Assembly: GCA_023957335.1 (NCBI GenBank)
Contig: JAMLHC010000003.1
Coordinates: 434,001-498,000 of the forward strand
DNA from: Bacteroidota bacterium
GTDB lineage: Bacteria; Bacteroidota; Bacteroidia; NS11-12g; UBA955
Direction of reading: 5' to 3'
Length of the DNA: 64,000 nt
The translations under genes and the position numbers were made by a program. Numbering within the stretch: position 1 is the stretch's first letter; each line of letters starts with the position of its first letter. The notes beneath the pieces were generated by a model. It saw only the letters and a program-made list of their open reading frames with translations, was not told the DNA's origin and did not search any database. Shown here in pieces: positions 45,101 through 52,944 of this stretch.

Positions 45101-45339
45101 CGGCAGAAATAGAATTTATTGAAGTTGACGAAGATGATGCAGACACACACAAGCTTTTTATAGGTCCTAACGATGTAGAAATTGTGAAGGAACAAATCAA
45201 AATGGTGGATGCGAGCATCAAAGCAAAGGATTTTCAAAATGGATGTGGAGACAAAGACTGCCACTGGTGTAACTTTGAAAAGCACTATATGTCGGGCAAA
45301 AACTATGTTTTTGAAGAATTGCCTGAAGAAGGAGAATAG
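42163..45339 (+). CDS. UvrD/Rep-type helicase fused to an Fe-S PD-(D/E)XK nuclease
   Basis: This protein of about 1,058 residues starts at MQNDNKVNFQ; an earlier ATG at 42097 precedes 22 unconserved residues. Superfamily 1A helicase motifs are Walker A VAGPGTGKTQ (Lys41), motif Ia LTYTEAGAKAMQKR, DEFQDNNGIQ, VGDDDQSIFSFQGANYE, LDMNYRSS and the late VALTRAKKSIQISY. The C-terminal 280 residues form an AddB/Cas4-like nuclease with HLIDYKTGS. The first Cys lies in YLNKYLQCPLAFYY and three more in CGDKDCHWC, the spacing of a 4Fe-4S staple. It is probably a one-chain end-resection enzyme for recombination repair. It has no visible partner gene nearby. Confidence 0.85.
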   Translation: MQNDNKVNFQRILDSLNPNQRKAVDQIDGPVMVVAGPGTGKTQILSARIANILMSTDVGAQSILCLTYTEAGAKAMQKRLIEMIGTEAYNVSVQTFHSFGAQVIRENESLFGNRALQPLSALENEQILREILNELSSSSVLKSNKEYTYHAKSLKEIFAVIKTQGLKPAKLLKDIDDYIAEMPLLDEFRYKIKRGDNKAGDPNIGRIAKTETTLNYLKQAVSLYNVYLDKMAQKSRFDFADMLIWVRDAFEKYPNLLLSYRERYLYILVDEFQDNNGIQTQILNLLASAEEQPNVFVVGDDDQSIFSFQGANYEIMLNFDKDYHPTTVVLDMNYRSSQKILDASKALIENNTQRLVSKKSGLIKELIASNPNYKDLPTTPLIVEYSVDNEETVMVAGEIEKLIREQNVEPENIAVIYRMHKQAIEISNYLVSKGIPIYTARPVNILEESMIQNILKLLEYIQLESKKSFLGDHLVFEILHFDCFELDALDIAKFALEIAPKKQKNWRSEIAEKAKRPSQSELFENNNFINKLRRVHENLEYWIKQSFNVTVAELIEKIIAKGGFLSHALSSEQKNWNMQVLKTFFDYVKNETERNPYLKLSEFLDAIKLMRELNLSIEIKRIYGSTNGVNLLTAHASKGLEFDHVFMIGCNEKTWVSRDNKLPFELSRILLHNNPYGNVSNDKGAMVEESRRLFFVALTRAKKSIQISYSSEHDNETQFITELISSGTVERKAEHKSDDLNQSTITLTNDFIAAQFAQPENTQSRKVEDAWLDSFVNNYSMSVSYLNKYLQCPLAFYYEKILKIPTAKNKYTGFGSAIHDTLDDWIKEANNNPNHEFWNAEWLCNKFEEQMGYQRDAFTDEGFKHMLEYGKEKLIYFYKRKIDYIRKVPKILTEQRIYTEIEGIKINGIADRLDFTDNTAHLIDYKTGSIINGKKKLLPPIEGAASGTTLTAQYGGDYWRQLVFYKILVENSGFNWIIDSAEIEFIEVDEDDADTHKLFIGPNDVEIVKEQIKMVDASIKAKDFQNGCGDKDCHWCNFEKHYMSGKNYVFEELPEEGE

Positions 45340-45382
45340 AATAAAAACCTAAAGAGAAAAGGTGTACAAATCCACCGTTATT

Positions 45383-46774
45383 TTAATGGGAATGGAGCAT
45401 GTTTTTCGGGTCTAATATTTCATCAAGCTTCTCTTGTGTAAGCAGCCCTTGTTCCAGTACCAAATTGTACACACTTTTTCCCGTTTCCAAAGCTTGCTTG
45501 GCAATGAGTGTAGATTGTTTGTATCCAATATATGGGTTGAGGGCAGTTACAATTCCTATGCTGTGCTTTACCATATTCAGGCACACTTCTTTGTTGGCTG
45601 TAATTCCTATCACACACTTTTCTCTCAAAGTATTAAGGGCATTGCACATGAAATTAATATTTTCCATGATAGCATGACACAAGACCGGCTCCATCACATT
45701 GAGTTGTAACTGACCTGCCTCTGCTGCGAATGTAACGGTAAGGTCATTGCCAATGACTTTATAACAAACTTGATTCACCACTTCGGGGATAACCGGATTC
45801 ACCTTGCCGGGCATAATGGAAGAACCCGGCTGCATAGGAGGCAGGTTAATTTCATACAAACCCGCTCTGGGACCGGAAGACAAAAGTCTTAAATCGTTGC
45901 AAATCTTGGATAGTTTGACCGCCAACCTTTTTAAAGCTGAAGAATAAATAACATAAGAACCGGTGTCCGGTGTTGCTTCTACAAGGTTAGGCGCTGAAAC
46001 AAACGGGAAGCCTGTGATGTGTGCAAGTTTTTCTGCGCATAGTTTGGCATAGCCTTTCGGTGCATTCAGACCGGTTCCGATGGCAGTTGCACCCATATTG
46101 ATTTCTACAAATAGTTTGGAGTTGTTGTTTAGTTTCTCTATATCTTCTTCCAGATTATCCGCAAAAGCTTCAAACTCTTGTCCTAAGGTCATTGGTACTG
46201 CATCCTGCAATTGTGTCCTGCCCATCTTTATTACATCTGAAAACTCTTTACCTTTTTGTCTGAAAGAAGCTATAATCAGGCTGAGTGTTTGAACCAGCGT
46301 TTGATTCATAATAATCAGGGCTGTTTTGATTGCAGTCGGATAGGCATCATTGGTGGATTGTGACAAGTTAACATGGTCATTTGGAGAGCAATATTGATAC
46401 TCCCCTTTTGTGTGTCCGAGAATTTCAATGGCTCTGTTGGCAATAACCTCATTGGCATTCATATTGACAGAAGTACCCGCACCACCTTGTATCATATCAA
46501 CGGGAAACTCTTTATCCATTTTGCCTGCAATTACCTCATCACATGCTTGAATCATGGCTTCATAGACAGTTTTGTCAAGTACTCCTAATTCGTAATTGGT
46601 TTGTGCTGCTGCTTTTTTAACATATCCCAAAGCCTTTATCATTGCCGGAAAAGAAAAAAGATACTGATTGGAAATCTTAAAATTGTGTATGGCTCTTTGC
46701 GTTTGGACACCGTAATACGCCTCTTTAGGCACTTTCAGTTCACCCAACAAGTCACTTTCTACTCTATATTCCAT
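45383..46774 (-). CDS. aspA: Aspartate ammonia-lyase
   Basis: This 463-residue enzyme, with start at MEYRVESDLLG, releases ammonia from aspartate to give fumarate. The superfamily loop GSSIMPGKVNPVIPE carries the catalytic Ser. GTSVNMNANEVIAN and the N-terminal LLGELKVPKEAYYGVQTQRA are typical of AspA and differ from fumarase C. An ATG at 46804 lies upstream but is too close to the promoter box at 46802-46809. Confidence 0.92.
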   Translation of the reverse strand: MEYRVESDLLGELKVPKEAYYGVQTQRAIHNFKISNQYLFSFPAMIKALGYVKKAAAQTNYELGVLDKTVYEAMIQACDEVIAGKMDKEFPVDMIQGGAGTSVNMNANEVIANRAIEILGHTKGEYQYCSPNDHVNLSQSTNDAYPTAIKTALIIMNQTLVQTLSLIIASFRQKGKEFSDVIKMGRTQLQDAVPMTLGQEFEAFADNLEEDIEKLNNNSKLFVEINMGATAIGTGLNAPKGYAKLCAEKLAHITGFPFVSAPNLVEATPDTGSYVIYSSALKRLAVKLSKICNDLRLLSSGPRAGLYEINLPPMQPGSSIMPGKVNPVIPEVVNQVCYKVIGNDLTVTFAAEAGQLQLNVMEPVLCHAIMENINFMCNALNTLREKCVIGITANKEVCLNMVKHSIGIVTALNPYIGYKQSTLIAKQALETGKSVYNLVLEQGLLTQEKLDEILDPKNMLHSH

Positions 46775-46801
46775 TTCGTTTTTTTGATTGAATTTCAATA
46801 G

Positions 46802-46809
46802 CAAAGGTA
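46802..46809 (-). promoter_or_regulatory. -7 box TACCTTTG for aspA
   Basis: On the minus strand TACCTTTG ends 27 bp before ATG 46774 and rules out the ATG at 46804 as the start. Confidence 0.5.
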
Positions 46810-46941
46810 TTATTATTTGTAAGTCAGAGTAAGTATGACACAGAAATTTATTATTTAATCAAACACCTTGTGTTTTTAATAATAATCAATTTATTGTTAA
46901 AAAAACACAACTTTAGAGAAACAACTTATCAATAGACCACT

Positions 46942-46949
46942 TATTTTTG
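46942..46949 (+). promoter_or_regulatory. -7 box TATTTTTG for the DUF1800/DUF1501 pair
   Basis: TATTTTTG lies 21 bp before the ATG at 46971. Confidence 0.5.
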
Positions 46950-46970
46950 AAATTCTAAACTCTAAATGTT

Positions 46971-48416
46971 ATGTCAGATAATTGTGCAGGCGGAACGCTT
47001 GCCCCCTATGTACCAAGTGTAGGCAAACCATGGAACAGTTTGCGCGTAGCTCATTTATACAAACGTATGGCTTTTGGTGCCAACTATGCTCAAATACAAG
47101 CCGGATTGTTGATGACTCCAGGACAGTTAGTGGACAAAATAATCAGTGATTCTAAGGCAGCACCTTTACCTACCCCTCCAACTTGGTACAATTGGACTGC
47201 ATCCAATTACTCCGATTTCAACAACCAGTCTGTAAGTCAGTATGTTGAATGGTATTTACAATGGATAAAAGAGATGTTAACAGTTGGGGCAAGAGAAAAG
47301 TTTGCTCTTTTTTGGCACAATCATTTTGTGACGAGATATCTGGATTATCTATGCCCAAGTTATATGTATGAATACCACAAGTTACTCCAACTACATGCAT
47401 TCGGTGATTTTAAAGTATTCTTGAAAGAAATGGGCAAATCTTCGGCTATGCTGACATTCTTGGATGCAAGACATAATGTGAAGGGACATCCAAACGAAAA
47501 CTATGCGCGTGAATTAATGGAACTCTTTACCATGGGTGTAAACAATGGATACACGCAACAAGATATCACAGAAGCTGCAAGGGCGTTCACAGGATGGGTA
47601 ACTATATCTGAAAATTGTGCAGCTATCAGTTTTGATATTACAAAATTTGATGCCGACCCTAAAACTATATATGGTCAAACCGGCAATTTCACTTTTGACG
47701 ATGTCCACGACTTGATTTTCCAAGAACGAGCATTGCAAGTATCCAAATTTATCTGCTCAAAAATCTACACGCAATTTGTGCACCCAATTCCTAACGATAC
47801 CATCATAGATGGAATGGCACAAACCTTTCGCAACAACAATTTCCTAATAGAACCCGTACTCTTGGAATTATTCAAAAGTGACCATTTTTTTGAAGATGAT
47901 GCCATCAGTGTAATCATCAAAAGCCCGATTGATTTATTCGTGTCAGCCCTTACCGAGAGCGCACTCCCTTATGACAATTTACTTATTACAAACACCGCTT
48001 ATGTAACGTCTGATATGGGACAACAATTGTTTAGCCCTATTGATGTATCAGGATGGAATGGCAATCGCGCATGGATTAACAGCACATCTATTACCAAGCG
48101 TTGGGACATACTGGGTAATTATTTTGGATATGTTCTTACCCAACTTGACAGAGAATCACTGCGTCAATTGGCAATAGACATTTCAGGCAACTCCAAAGAT
48201 GTTGCTGTAGTAGCACAAAAAATAACTGACTTCTTCATCCCAAAAGGATTAGAAAAAGCCGCAGATTACACACAGGCAACCATTGCGCTCAAAGCTTCTG
48301 TACCTCAAAACTATTTTGATAACGGTTGGTGGGATTTGCAGTTTCAATATGTACCCGAACAAGTATATAACCTGATGTTATGGATAGTCCGAAGACCTGA
48401 ATTTCAGTTGATGTAA
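46971..48416 (+). CDS. DUF1800 family protein
   Basis: This 481-residue protein matches DUF1800: VAHLYKRMAFGANYAQIQAG at the start, REKFALFWHNHFVTR, ENYARELMELFTMGVNNGYTQ and DVSGWNGNRAWIN. The function is unknown. These proteins nearly always come with a DUF1501 gene, as here (18 bp downstream). No signal peptide is evident at the N-terminus, so the export route is unclear. Confidence 0.88.
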   Translation: MSDNCAGGTLAPYVPSVGKPWNSLRVAHLYKRMAFGANYAQIQAGLLMTPGQLVDKIISDSKAAPLPTPPTWYNWTASNYSDFNNQSVSQYVEWYLQWIKEMLTVGAREKFALFWHNHFVTRYLDYLCPSYMYEYHKLLQLHAFGDFKVFLKEMGKSSAMLTFLDARHNVKGHPNENYARELMELFTMGVNNGYTQQDITEAARAFTGWVTISENCAAISFDITKFDADPKTIYGQTGNFTFDDVHDLIFQERALQVSKFICSKIYTQFVHPIPNDTIIDGMAQTFRNNNFLIEPVLLELFKSDHFFEDDAISVIIKSPIDLFVSALTESALPYDNLLITNTAYVTSDMGQQLFSPIDVSGWNGNRAWINSTSITKRWDILGNYFGYVLTQLDRESLRQLAIDISGNSKDVAVVAQKITDFFIPKGLEKAADYTQATIALKASVPQNYFDNGWWDLQFQYVPEQVYNLMLWIVRRPEFQLM

Positions 48417-48434
48417 TAAAAAGCCCAATAGAAT

Positions 48435-50042
48435 ATGAAAAAAAATAAAAACCTATCTAAAGGCAGTTGTTTACAAGATGGCTGTGCACATGATGAACAA
48501 CACGAACTTGGTATTGGCAGAAGAGATTTTTTAAAAAATTTAGGATTGATTAGTGCTGGAACCATTGCATTTTCAAGCATTCCTTTTAACCAGTTACTTG
48601 CATCTCCCATTGTAACAAAGGCATTGGGAGACTCCGGTGACAGGGTATTGGTCATTATCAGGCTTAAAGGAGGCAATGACGGATTGAATACATTTATTCC
48701 GGTATTTGACTATGGAACATATGCCGGCTTTCGCCCTTCAATCAAAATTGATACTGCCGATTTAACAGCTTTGAATAGCAAATATTCTGTACCCAAATAT
48801 GCATCATCATTCAAAAGCCTATGGGATGCGGGCAGTATGAAAATTATCCAAAATGTTGGGTATGAAAACCCTGATATGTCACATTTCAAGTCAACCGATA
48901 TTTGGGATTCGGCACAAACAGACTCAGGAACCAAATCAGGATGGATGGGCAGGTACCTTTGGAACCAAAATCCTGATTTTGTTACCAATCCATCGCCAGA
49001 GCCTCTTGCTATACAAATTGGCGGTGATGGTAATTTATTGTTTTTTAACGAAAACAACATCAACATGGCTATGAATGTGATTGACCCGGTAACTTTATAT
49101 AATATTGCCAAAACGGGCTCACTTTATAATGTTGACGGAAATGAACTTTGTTATTACAAGGATCAGGTTGATTTTATGAAAAGCATGATTAACAGCACTT
49201 TTTATCAAACTCAAACTATCAAAAATGCGTATGATGCCGGCAACAATAGCGTTACTTTCCCAAAAGGACTGGGCGAGTCTCTCAGCTTAGTTTCGCGATT
49301 GATAAAAGGCGGACTTGAAACAAAAATATATATGCTCACGCTTGACGGCTTTGACACCCATGCACAACAAGATACCCGACATGCTGATTTGATTGTTTCG
49401 CTTGGTGATTCCATCAAAGCTTTTTATGAAGATTTGGCAAAAACGGGCAAAGACCAAAACGTACTTACCATGACTTTCTCCGAGTTCGGAAGACGTGTAA
49501 ACGATAATGGCTCACGTGGAACTGACCATGGTACTGCCGCACCTTTAATGATGTTTGGACCAGCTGTAAACGGAAACGGTTTCGTAGGTGACGATGTCAA
49601 TCTGAACGACCTTGATAATTTTGGCAACTTGAAATACAAAATTGATTTTCGCGAAGTGTATGCTTCTGTATTACAAGATTGGCTGTGTGTCAACGAACTT
49701 ACTTCTGATACTTTGTTGGGCGGAGATTATCAAAAACTTTCTCTTGGGTTTGAATGTAACGCAACGGGTGTAAGACAGGAAAAGAAAATCGTAAAAATAC
49801 ATGAACTGCGCTATGACAATGAGAAAGCTGTGATTATTCTAAATCTGCATGAGAGTAGCAATATACAATTAGAAGTATATGATTTTATGGGCAAGAAAAT
49901 TGCTTCAACTTCCAATGACTACTATAGCAAAGGTCTTTATACACTCCAATTTCCCGGTTTTGCAGGATGGTCGCAAGGAGCCTATCTATATAGAATCTAT
50001 ATCAACGGCAAACTCGAATCAGGAAAACTCATTAAACAATAG
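48435..50042 (+). CDS. DUF1501 family protein with twin-Arg motif and T9SS sorting domain
   Basis: In this 535-residue protein the N-terminal GRRDFLKNLGLISAGTIAFS is a twin-arginine signal. The DUF1501 domain (arylsulfatase-like) covers residues about 65-420 (VIIRLKGGNDGLNTFIP, MSHFKSTDIWDSA, TFSEFGRRVNDNGSRGTDHGTAAP). The last 85 residues (IQLEVYDFMGKKI, KGLYTLQFPG, YLYRIYINGKLESGKLIKQ) form a T9SS type A sorting domain. Export of a folded protein by Tat followed by T9SS to the surface is implied. The function is unknown. Confidence 0.88.
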   Translation: MKKNKNLSKGSCLQDGCAHDEQHELGIGRRDFLKNLGLISAGTIAFSSIPFNQLLASPIVTKALGDSGDRVLVIIRLKGGNDGLNTFIPVFDYGTYAGFRPSIKIDTADLTALNSKYSVPKYASSFKSLWDAGSMKIIQNVGYENPDMSHFKSTDIWDSAQTDSGTKSGWMGRYLWNQNPDFVTNPSPEPLAIQIGGDGNLLFFNENNINMAMNVIDPVTLYNIAKTGSLYNVDGNELCYYKDQVDFMKSMINSTFYQTQTIKNAYDAGNNSVTFPKGLGESLSLVSRLIKGGLETKIYMLTLDGFDTHAQQDTRHADLIVSLGDSIKAFYEDLAKTGKDQNVLTMTFSEFGRRVNDNGSRGTDHGTAAPLMMFGPAVNGNGFVGDDVNLNDLDNFGNLKYKIDFREVYASVLQDWLCVNELTSDTLLGGDYQKLSLGFECNATGVRQEKKIVKIHELRYDNEKAVIILNLHESSNIQLEVYDFMGKKIASTSNDYYSKGLYTLQFPGFAGWSQGAYLYRIYINGKLESGKLIKQ

Positions 50043-50048
50043 AGTCAT

Positions 50049-50291
50049 TTATTGATTTGTATTGTCTTTTTCTTCCGGCTTGTCCGTATTGCCTGTTGAC
50101 TTTTTTCGGTCTATTTCAGGGTTATCCTGCTTGTACTGTCTGAGGTTTTTGTTGAACTTATTAAAGACCAAATAGAATCCATAAAACACTATGAACGTAA
50201 CTCCTATTTCAGAAGCAATTAACAGAATTTTAAATTCATTGCTATGAGGGTCAGTGTTCAATAGCAGTATGATGTTCAGTAACACATTCAT
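50049..50291 (-). CDS. Small membrane protein of unknown function
   Basis: In this 80-residue protein, residues 20-43 form a clear transmembrane helix (LIASEIGVTFIVFYGFYLVF). An N-terminal hydrophobic stretch may be a second short one, and the tail is highly charged (NPEIDRKKSTGNTDKPEEKD). It is convergent with the DUF1501 gene, 6 bp apart. I recognise no family. Confidence 0.5.
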   Translation of the reverse strand: MNVLLNIILLLNTDPHSNEFKILLIASEIGVTFIVFYGFYLVFNKFNKNLRQYKQDNPEIDRKKSTGNTDKPEEKDNTNQ

Positions 50292-50443
50292 GAGGGTACA
50301 AAGTTAGTAGTAATTTGCGGCTATTTCCTTAATAGAATATTTAAAATTAATTGTTGACAAGGTATCCGAAATGAGTCTTTGTTGCTTGTGATAGCATGTT
50401 TTTTGGATTACAAAAACTACCTTCGCACTACTTAAAAACGGCT

Positions 50444-51967
50444 ATGAAGTTATTTTCTAACAAAAAGAACTCGTTTTTTTTCTTCCTTATCCTAATGGTG
50501 TTGTGGGGTAGTTTGTTTTTTGTGTTACCTGACTTTTTGATATACCCAACAAAGGGTTTCAAAGGTTTTTTTTATACAATGGCTCATTGGGCTTTGGTTT
50601 GTGTGCCTTTGGTCCTTATTTTTTATGCGATTGCTATCAACAAATATGTATTTGCGATAATTTTTCCATTGCTGGTCTTATTGGGCAGTATAATTGGTTT
50701 TTACAGTTATTTCTATAAAGCCACATTAACACCCATGATTTTAGATGCCGCACTACACAACGACATCGGTACTTCAATGGATGTAATGCCCGCCTTGCTG
50801 TTTGTGTATATACTGTTGAGTATGGCAGCAGCTATTTTTGCGGTGATTATCAGGTTCAAAACAGTTGAAATGAAACAACCTTTTGTTCATCTGGTAGTGC
50901 TCATAGTGGCTTTCTATGCGGTGTTTTCGCTTAGCGAAAGAACTATCACTTCATTCTATCAGCACTTTCCGTTTTCGCTTTATTATAATTTCAGCGAATA
51001 CAACAAACTTCATCAAGCTCAGGATGTAGAGCGAAAGATACCGGATATTATTCGCGATTACCGTTCGGATGAAAATCTGACCATTGTGTTTGTTTTGGGC
51101 GAATCCCTTCGTGCAGACCACCTTGCATTGAACGGATATCACAGAAACACTACACCAAGACTTTCCAAGAGAGAAAACATCATCTCATTTCCTCATATTT
51201 ACTCCCAATATACCTATACCAATCCGAGCGTTGCCCATATCATGACAAGAGCGGATAGTGCAAACACAGGCAGAGCATGGTCAGAAACCTCTTTTGTGCC
51301 ATTGTTCAAATCTTCGGGTTTCTATACTGCATGGGTAGCCAATCAAGAACCTGCAAAAAGTTATATAACTTTTATGAAAGAATGTGACACCCTGATTTTT
51401 GCACATCCCGAAAAATCGGTTTATACATATTCAAGCTGGCTGGATGAGGATTTGTTGCAGGGCTATCATTTCTTGCACAAACTTAACTACCCAAACAAAT
51501 TGCTCATTTTGCATACAATTGGAAGTCATTGGTATTATAATAACCATTATTCTGCCGCATTTGAAAAATATAAGCCCGTAACCCGCAGTAAAATTGTAAG
51601 CCAAAACTCAAAAGACGAGTTGGTGAACTCGTATGACAACACGGTTCTCTATACCGATTTCTTTTTAGACAGTGTCATTTCAACCTTAGTTTCCTCAAAT
51701 GCTATTGTGATTTATCTTTCTGACCATGGGGAATCTTTGGGAGAAGATGGAAGTTGGTTGCACGCGAGTAATAACCCGGCTTTGCGAAATCCCGCTTGTA
51801 TTATTTGGTGCTCGGATTCATACATTACCAAGCATCCTAACAAGTTTGCTGCCTTGCAAGCAAATAAGGAAAAGCGATACAGAACAGATTTCCTTTTTCA
51901 TAGTATTTTGAGTGCGGGCAGTGTTCCAAGTACAGTAATTGAGAAACAGTACAATATTTTTGAGTGA
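50444..51967 (+). CDS. Phosphoethanolamine transferase-like (EptA/sulfatase fold) membrane enzyme
   Basis: This protein of about 507 residues starts at MKLFSNKKNS; an ATG at 50396 adds 16 residues. Five N-terminal transmembrane helices are followed by a periplasmic sulfatase-fold domain. FVLGESLRADHLALNGY carries the first metal Glu, YTNPSVAHIM the nucleophilic Thr, and YLSDHGESLGEDGSWLHA the metal Asp-His pair with a further His. This is the layout of enzymes that transfer phosphoethanolamine to lipid A or surface glycans. The acceptor is not known. A glycosyltransferase gene follows after 27 bp. Confidence 0.85.
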   Translation: MKLFSNKKNSFFFFLILMVLWGSLFFVLPDFLIYPTKGFKGFFYTMAHWALVCVPLVLIFYAIAINKYVFAIIFPLLVLLGSIIGFYSYFYKATLTPMILDAALHNDIGTSMDVMPALLFVYILLSMAAAIFAVIIRFKTVEMKQPFVHLVVLIVAFYAVFSLSERTITSFYQHFPFSLYYNFSEYNKLHQAQDVERKIPDIIRDYRSDENLTIVFVLGESLRADHLALNGYHRNTTPRLSKRENIISFPHIYSQYTYTNPSVAHIMTRADSANTGRAWSETSFVPLFKSSGFYTAWVANQEPAKSYITFMKECDTLIFAHPEKSVYTYSSWLDEDLLQGYHFLHKLNYPNKLLILHTIGSHWYYNNHYSAAFEKYKPVTRSKIVSQNSKDELVNSYDNTVLYTDFFLDSVISTLVSSNAIVIYLSDHGESLGEDGSWLHASNNPALRNPACIIWCSDSYITKHPNKFAALQANKEKRYRTDFLFHSILSAGSVPSTVIEKQYNIFE

Positions 51968-51976
51968 TACAAGCCC

Positions 51977-51984
51977 TATTTTTG
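51977..51984 (+). promoter_or_regulatory. Possible internal -7 box TATTTTTG before the glycosyltransferase
   Basis: TATTTTTG ends 10 bp before ATG 51995, giving a nearly leaderless transcript. Read-through from the upstream gene is equally possible. Confidence 0.35.
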
Positions 51985-51994
51985 AAACAATAAA

Positions 51995-52612
51995 ATGAAT
52001 CCATTTTTCTCAGTAATTATTGCTACATACAATAGAGAGAAACTTTTAATTAGGGCTTTGCGCTCTCTCATTGCACAGACAGAAACGGACTGGGAAGCCG
52101 TGATTGTGGATGACGGCAGCACAGACAATACAGAACAAGCAGTCCAAGCGTTTCTCAGCCCAAAAATCAGATATGTCAAACAACCCAACCAGGGAGATGC
52201 AATTGCAAAGAACAATGGTGCAAAATTATCCCATGGCAGTTATATTACATTTTTGGACTCAGATGATTTTTATGAACCTGAGCACTTAAAAATAAGAAAA
52301 GAAATGCTGGAAAAGAATAACGAAACAGACCTGCTGCATGGCGGAGTTAGAATTATTGGCGACCAATATGTGCCTGATATTCGCAACCCCACAATGAAAA
52401 TCAGCCTGACAGAATGTGTCATTGGAGCTACATTCTGTATTAAGAAAGAAGTTTTTTTCAAACTTGACTGCTTTGAAAATATCAACTATGGTAGCGATAC
52501 AAAACTCTTTACCAAAGCACTGCATTTAGGTTGCAAAATCATAAAAACAGACAATCCTACTTATGTATATGACCGCACAAGTACTGACTCCATTACGCAT
52601 AAGTTTGGATAA
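51995..52612 (+). CDS. Family 2 glycosyltransferase (GT-A fold)
   Basis: This 205-residue protein is short but complete for the GT2 core. SVIIATYNREKLLIRALRSL starts the nucleotide-sugar fold, VDDGSTDNTEQ follows, and TFLDSDDFYEPEHL is the DxD metal site. FENINYGSDTKLFTKALHLG is the acceptor-side segment with ED-like acidic residues. Location after a phosphoethanolamine transferase suggests envelope glycan or lipopolysaccharide work. Sugar and acceptor are unknown. Confidence 0.88.
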   Translation: MNPFFSVIIATYNREKLLIRALRSLIAQTETDWEAVIVDDGSTDNTEQAVQAFLSPKIRYVKQPNQGDAIAKNNGAKLSHGSYITFLDSDDFYEPEHLKIRKEMLEKNNETDLLHGGVRIIGDQYVPDIRNPTMKISLTECVIGATFCIKKEVFFKLDCFENINYGSDTKLFTKALHLGCKIIKTDNPTYVYDRTSTDSITHKFG

Positions 52613-52668
52613 AAAATAATTTTTCAATCTATCAATGCCATTGTTTGTATATTGGGCAATGCTGATAT

Positions 52669-52944
52669 TTGTTTTTTATTATTTATTTCTGTTATTTTGT
52701 TTTTGTGTTTTGTAACTTACAAAGTAATATTGTTACAATATGGTTCATACTGGGGTCTTTATTCGGTATTCACAATCTCAATGCCCAATGTAATTGGAAA
52801 CATCAATCTGAGATTGATTGTTCATATCAGATTGCGGTAGGATTTATTTGTGATTGCGGTTCCTATACTCATCGACATTCATTTTCCGCACCTATACTAT
52901 GTCCATTTGAATGCGGTTGCTGGGGGTTTCCGGGTAATTCATAA
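52669..52944 (+). CDS. Possible small secreted Cys-rich peptide, abutting the insertion sequence
   Basis: This 91-codon frame has a hydrophobic N-terminus ending IHNLNA-Q, which reads like a Bacteroidota signal-peptide end, followed by a 52-residue Cys-rich part (CNW, DC, ICDCG, LCPFECGCWG) with eight Cys. No family is recognised. Its stop codon (52942-52944) ends exactly where the IS inverted repeat begins, so the gene may be truncated. The real start is uncertain. It is the only candidate gene in the 330-bp gap after the glycosyltransferase. Confidence 0.35.
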   Translation: MFFIIYFCYFVFVFCNLQSNIVTIWFILGSLFGIHNLNAQCNWKHQSEIDCSYQIAVGFICDCGSYTHRHSFSAPILCPFECGCWGFPGNS

